Assembly (NCBI GenBank): GCA_016183775.1
Contig: JACPDY010000023.1
Span: forward strand, 1-64,000
DNA length: 64,000 bases
Reading direction: 5' to 3'
From: Bacteroidota bacterium
GTDB taxonomy: Bacteria; Bacteroidota; Bacteroidia; JABDFU01
Within the stretch, counting starts at the first letter, position 1; the number at the start of each line of letters is the position of its first letter. The notes beneath the pieces are model-generated. The model was not told the origin of the DNA, searched no databases, and saw only the letters and a program-made list of their open reading frames with translations. Shown here piece after piece: positions 63,274 through 64,000 of this stretch. A program made the position numbers and the translations under genes.

Positions 63274-64000
63274 ATGATGAGAAACATTATTCATACTCTG
63301 CTTGGTTTGTTAATTGCAGGAAGTTTTTTTGCGGCCGGCAATAAACCCATTGACCCGGATTTAAAAAACAGGGCAACTGATTTTATAAAAAATAAGCCGG
63401 TTAAGTTTGTTGAAAATAAAGGGCACATGACCGATATGAATGGGAGCCCCGTTCCCTTTGTTTTGTTCAAAGCGGAAGCACCGGGTATGAATTTTTATAT
63501 TACCGAGAAGGGTCTGACTTATTGTTTCTTTGAAGCGGATGAAGATCGTGAGATGGAGGTAGTAGAACCAAGTAAAACATATGATAGAGAGCGTCGCGAA
63601 GTGAAATGGACGCGAATCGATATGGAGCTTAAAGGAGCTTCGATCAAAAGAGAAAAAGTAGTTTCAGAAGGTCGGTCAGAATATTTTAATCAATATTTTT
63701 TAGGGAATTGTCCTAATGGAATATCTGATGTACATAGCTATAATAAATTAACTATTCAGGATGTGTATCAGGGTATTGACTGGGTGTTTTACAATTCAGA
63801 TGCAAAGGGATTTAAATATGATTTTGTAGTTCATCCCGGAGCAGATCCCGATCAAATTAAATTATTATACCGATCGAAGAAGATACTCGATATCAATGAG
63901 CAGGGCAATATTAAGATTAATACATCTTATGGTAGTTTAACCGAACAAGCTCCTGTAAGTTATATTGCGGAAAACAAAGAAAACATCCCCACAATTTTTG
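63274..64000 (+). CDS. DUF7948-like secreted protein, 3' end beyond the window
   Basis: The first 242 codons of a further paralogue are present and the frame is open to the window edge. A signal peptide (MMRNIIHTLLGLLIAGSFFA) is followed by GNKPIDPDLKNRATDFI and the DUF7948-like domain (FVENKGHMTDMNG, PFVLFKAEAPGMNFYITEKG, GIDWVFYN, GFKYDFVVHPGADPD). It is closest to 59510-63253. The ATG at 63274 is chosen; in-frame ATGs also occur at 63262 and 63277. It starts 20 bp after the previous stop codon, which suggests co-transcription and shows what the normal spacing between such genes looks like. SBBP repeats are expected beyond the edge. Confidence 0.85.
   Translation, partial: MMRNIIHTLLGLLIAGSFFAAGNKPIDPDLKNRATDFIKNKPVKFVENKGHMTDMNGSPVPFVLFKAEAPGMNFYITEKGLTYCFFEADEDREMEVVEPSKTYDRERREVKWTRIDMELKGASIKREKVVSEGRSEYFNQYFLGNCPNGISDVHSYNKLTIQDVYQGIDWVFYNSDAKGFKYDFVVHPGADPDQIKLLYRSKKILDINEQGNIKINTSYGSLTEQAPVSYIAENKENIPTIF

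Overview
The window looks like a chromosomal segment of a gliding or gliding-related Bacteroidota bacterium, by eye around 40% G+C. The evidence is a gldE-gldD pair behind ssb, many giant secreted proteins built from SprB, PKD, SBBP, LamG and FG-GAP-like modules, and C-terminal type IX secretion (T9SS) sorting domains of both type A (27155-34336) and type B (793-7755, 40054-42960, 43237-45675, 47667-49805). About three quarters of the coding DNA encodes predicted cell-surface or secreted adhesin-like proteins.

Layout. 1-792 is non-coding and AT-rich, with a copy of a promoter-like block. 793-7755 encodes a 2320-residue SprB-repeat protein. It is followed by tadA and, convergently, a two-domain M16 peptidase. 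11612-26945 holds three large paralogues with a DUF7948-like domain, an SBBP propeller and SprB repeats (11612-14962, 16702-21078, 21105-25253), interleaved with two copies of a cytoplasmic helical family of about 515 residues (15180-16715, 25401-26945). 27155-37603 encodes a 2393-residue LamG/FG-GAP/type A protein and then a Reg_prop-Y_Y_Y-SpoIIE phosphatase sensor. A broken GxxExxY gene bounded by inverted repeats precedes aspS. 40054-49805, on the minus strand, encodes two THIVGGE-type PKD proteins, a third copy of the helical family and a choice-of-anchor L protein. 50102-50260 is a small palindromic element with flanking direct repeats, directly downstream of gldD. 50276-52894 is ssb-gldE-gldD. 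53014-54591 is the fourth helical paralogue, divergent from a second run of DUF7948-like/SBBP proteins (54747-59441, 59510-63253, and 63274 to the window edge).

How the parts may work together. The Gld proteins serve the gliding/T9SS envelope machinery, and the giants are likely its cargo. Five complete DUF7948-like/SBBP proteins have neither a type A nor a type B sorting domain. They share instead a Cys-rich C-terminal module of about 70 residues (NCxxCGCKEW ... RYKNxLCP ... DKNGC ... LTAP), which I propose as an undescribed surface-sorting or anchoring signal. Three of the four cytoplasmic helical paralogues are divergently transcribed from a gene with this module, and the fourth lies 32 bp behind another secreted protein. 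This repeated pairing is the best candidate here for an undescribed system.

Other notable points: strict alternation of two SprB unit types in the first protein; heptanucleotide tandem repeats inside two coding regions and in two intergenic hairpins; a homopolymer at the start of one paralogue; an apparent deletion junction that removed the signal peptide of another; and a GxxExxY pseudogene whose stop codon falls on the motif glutamate.
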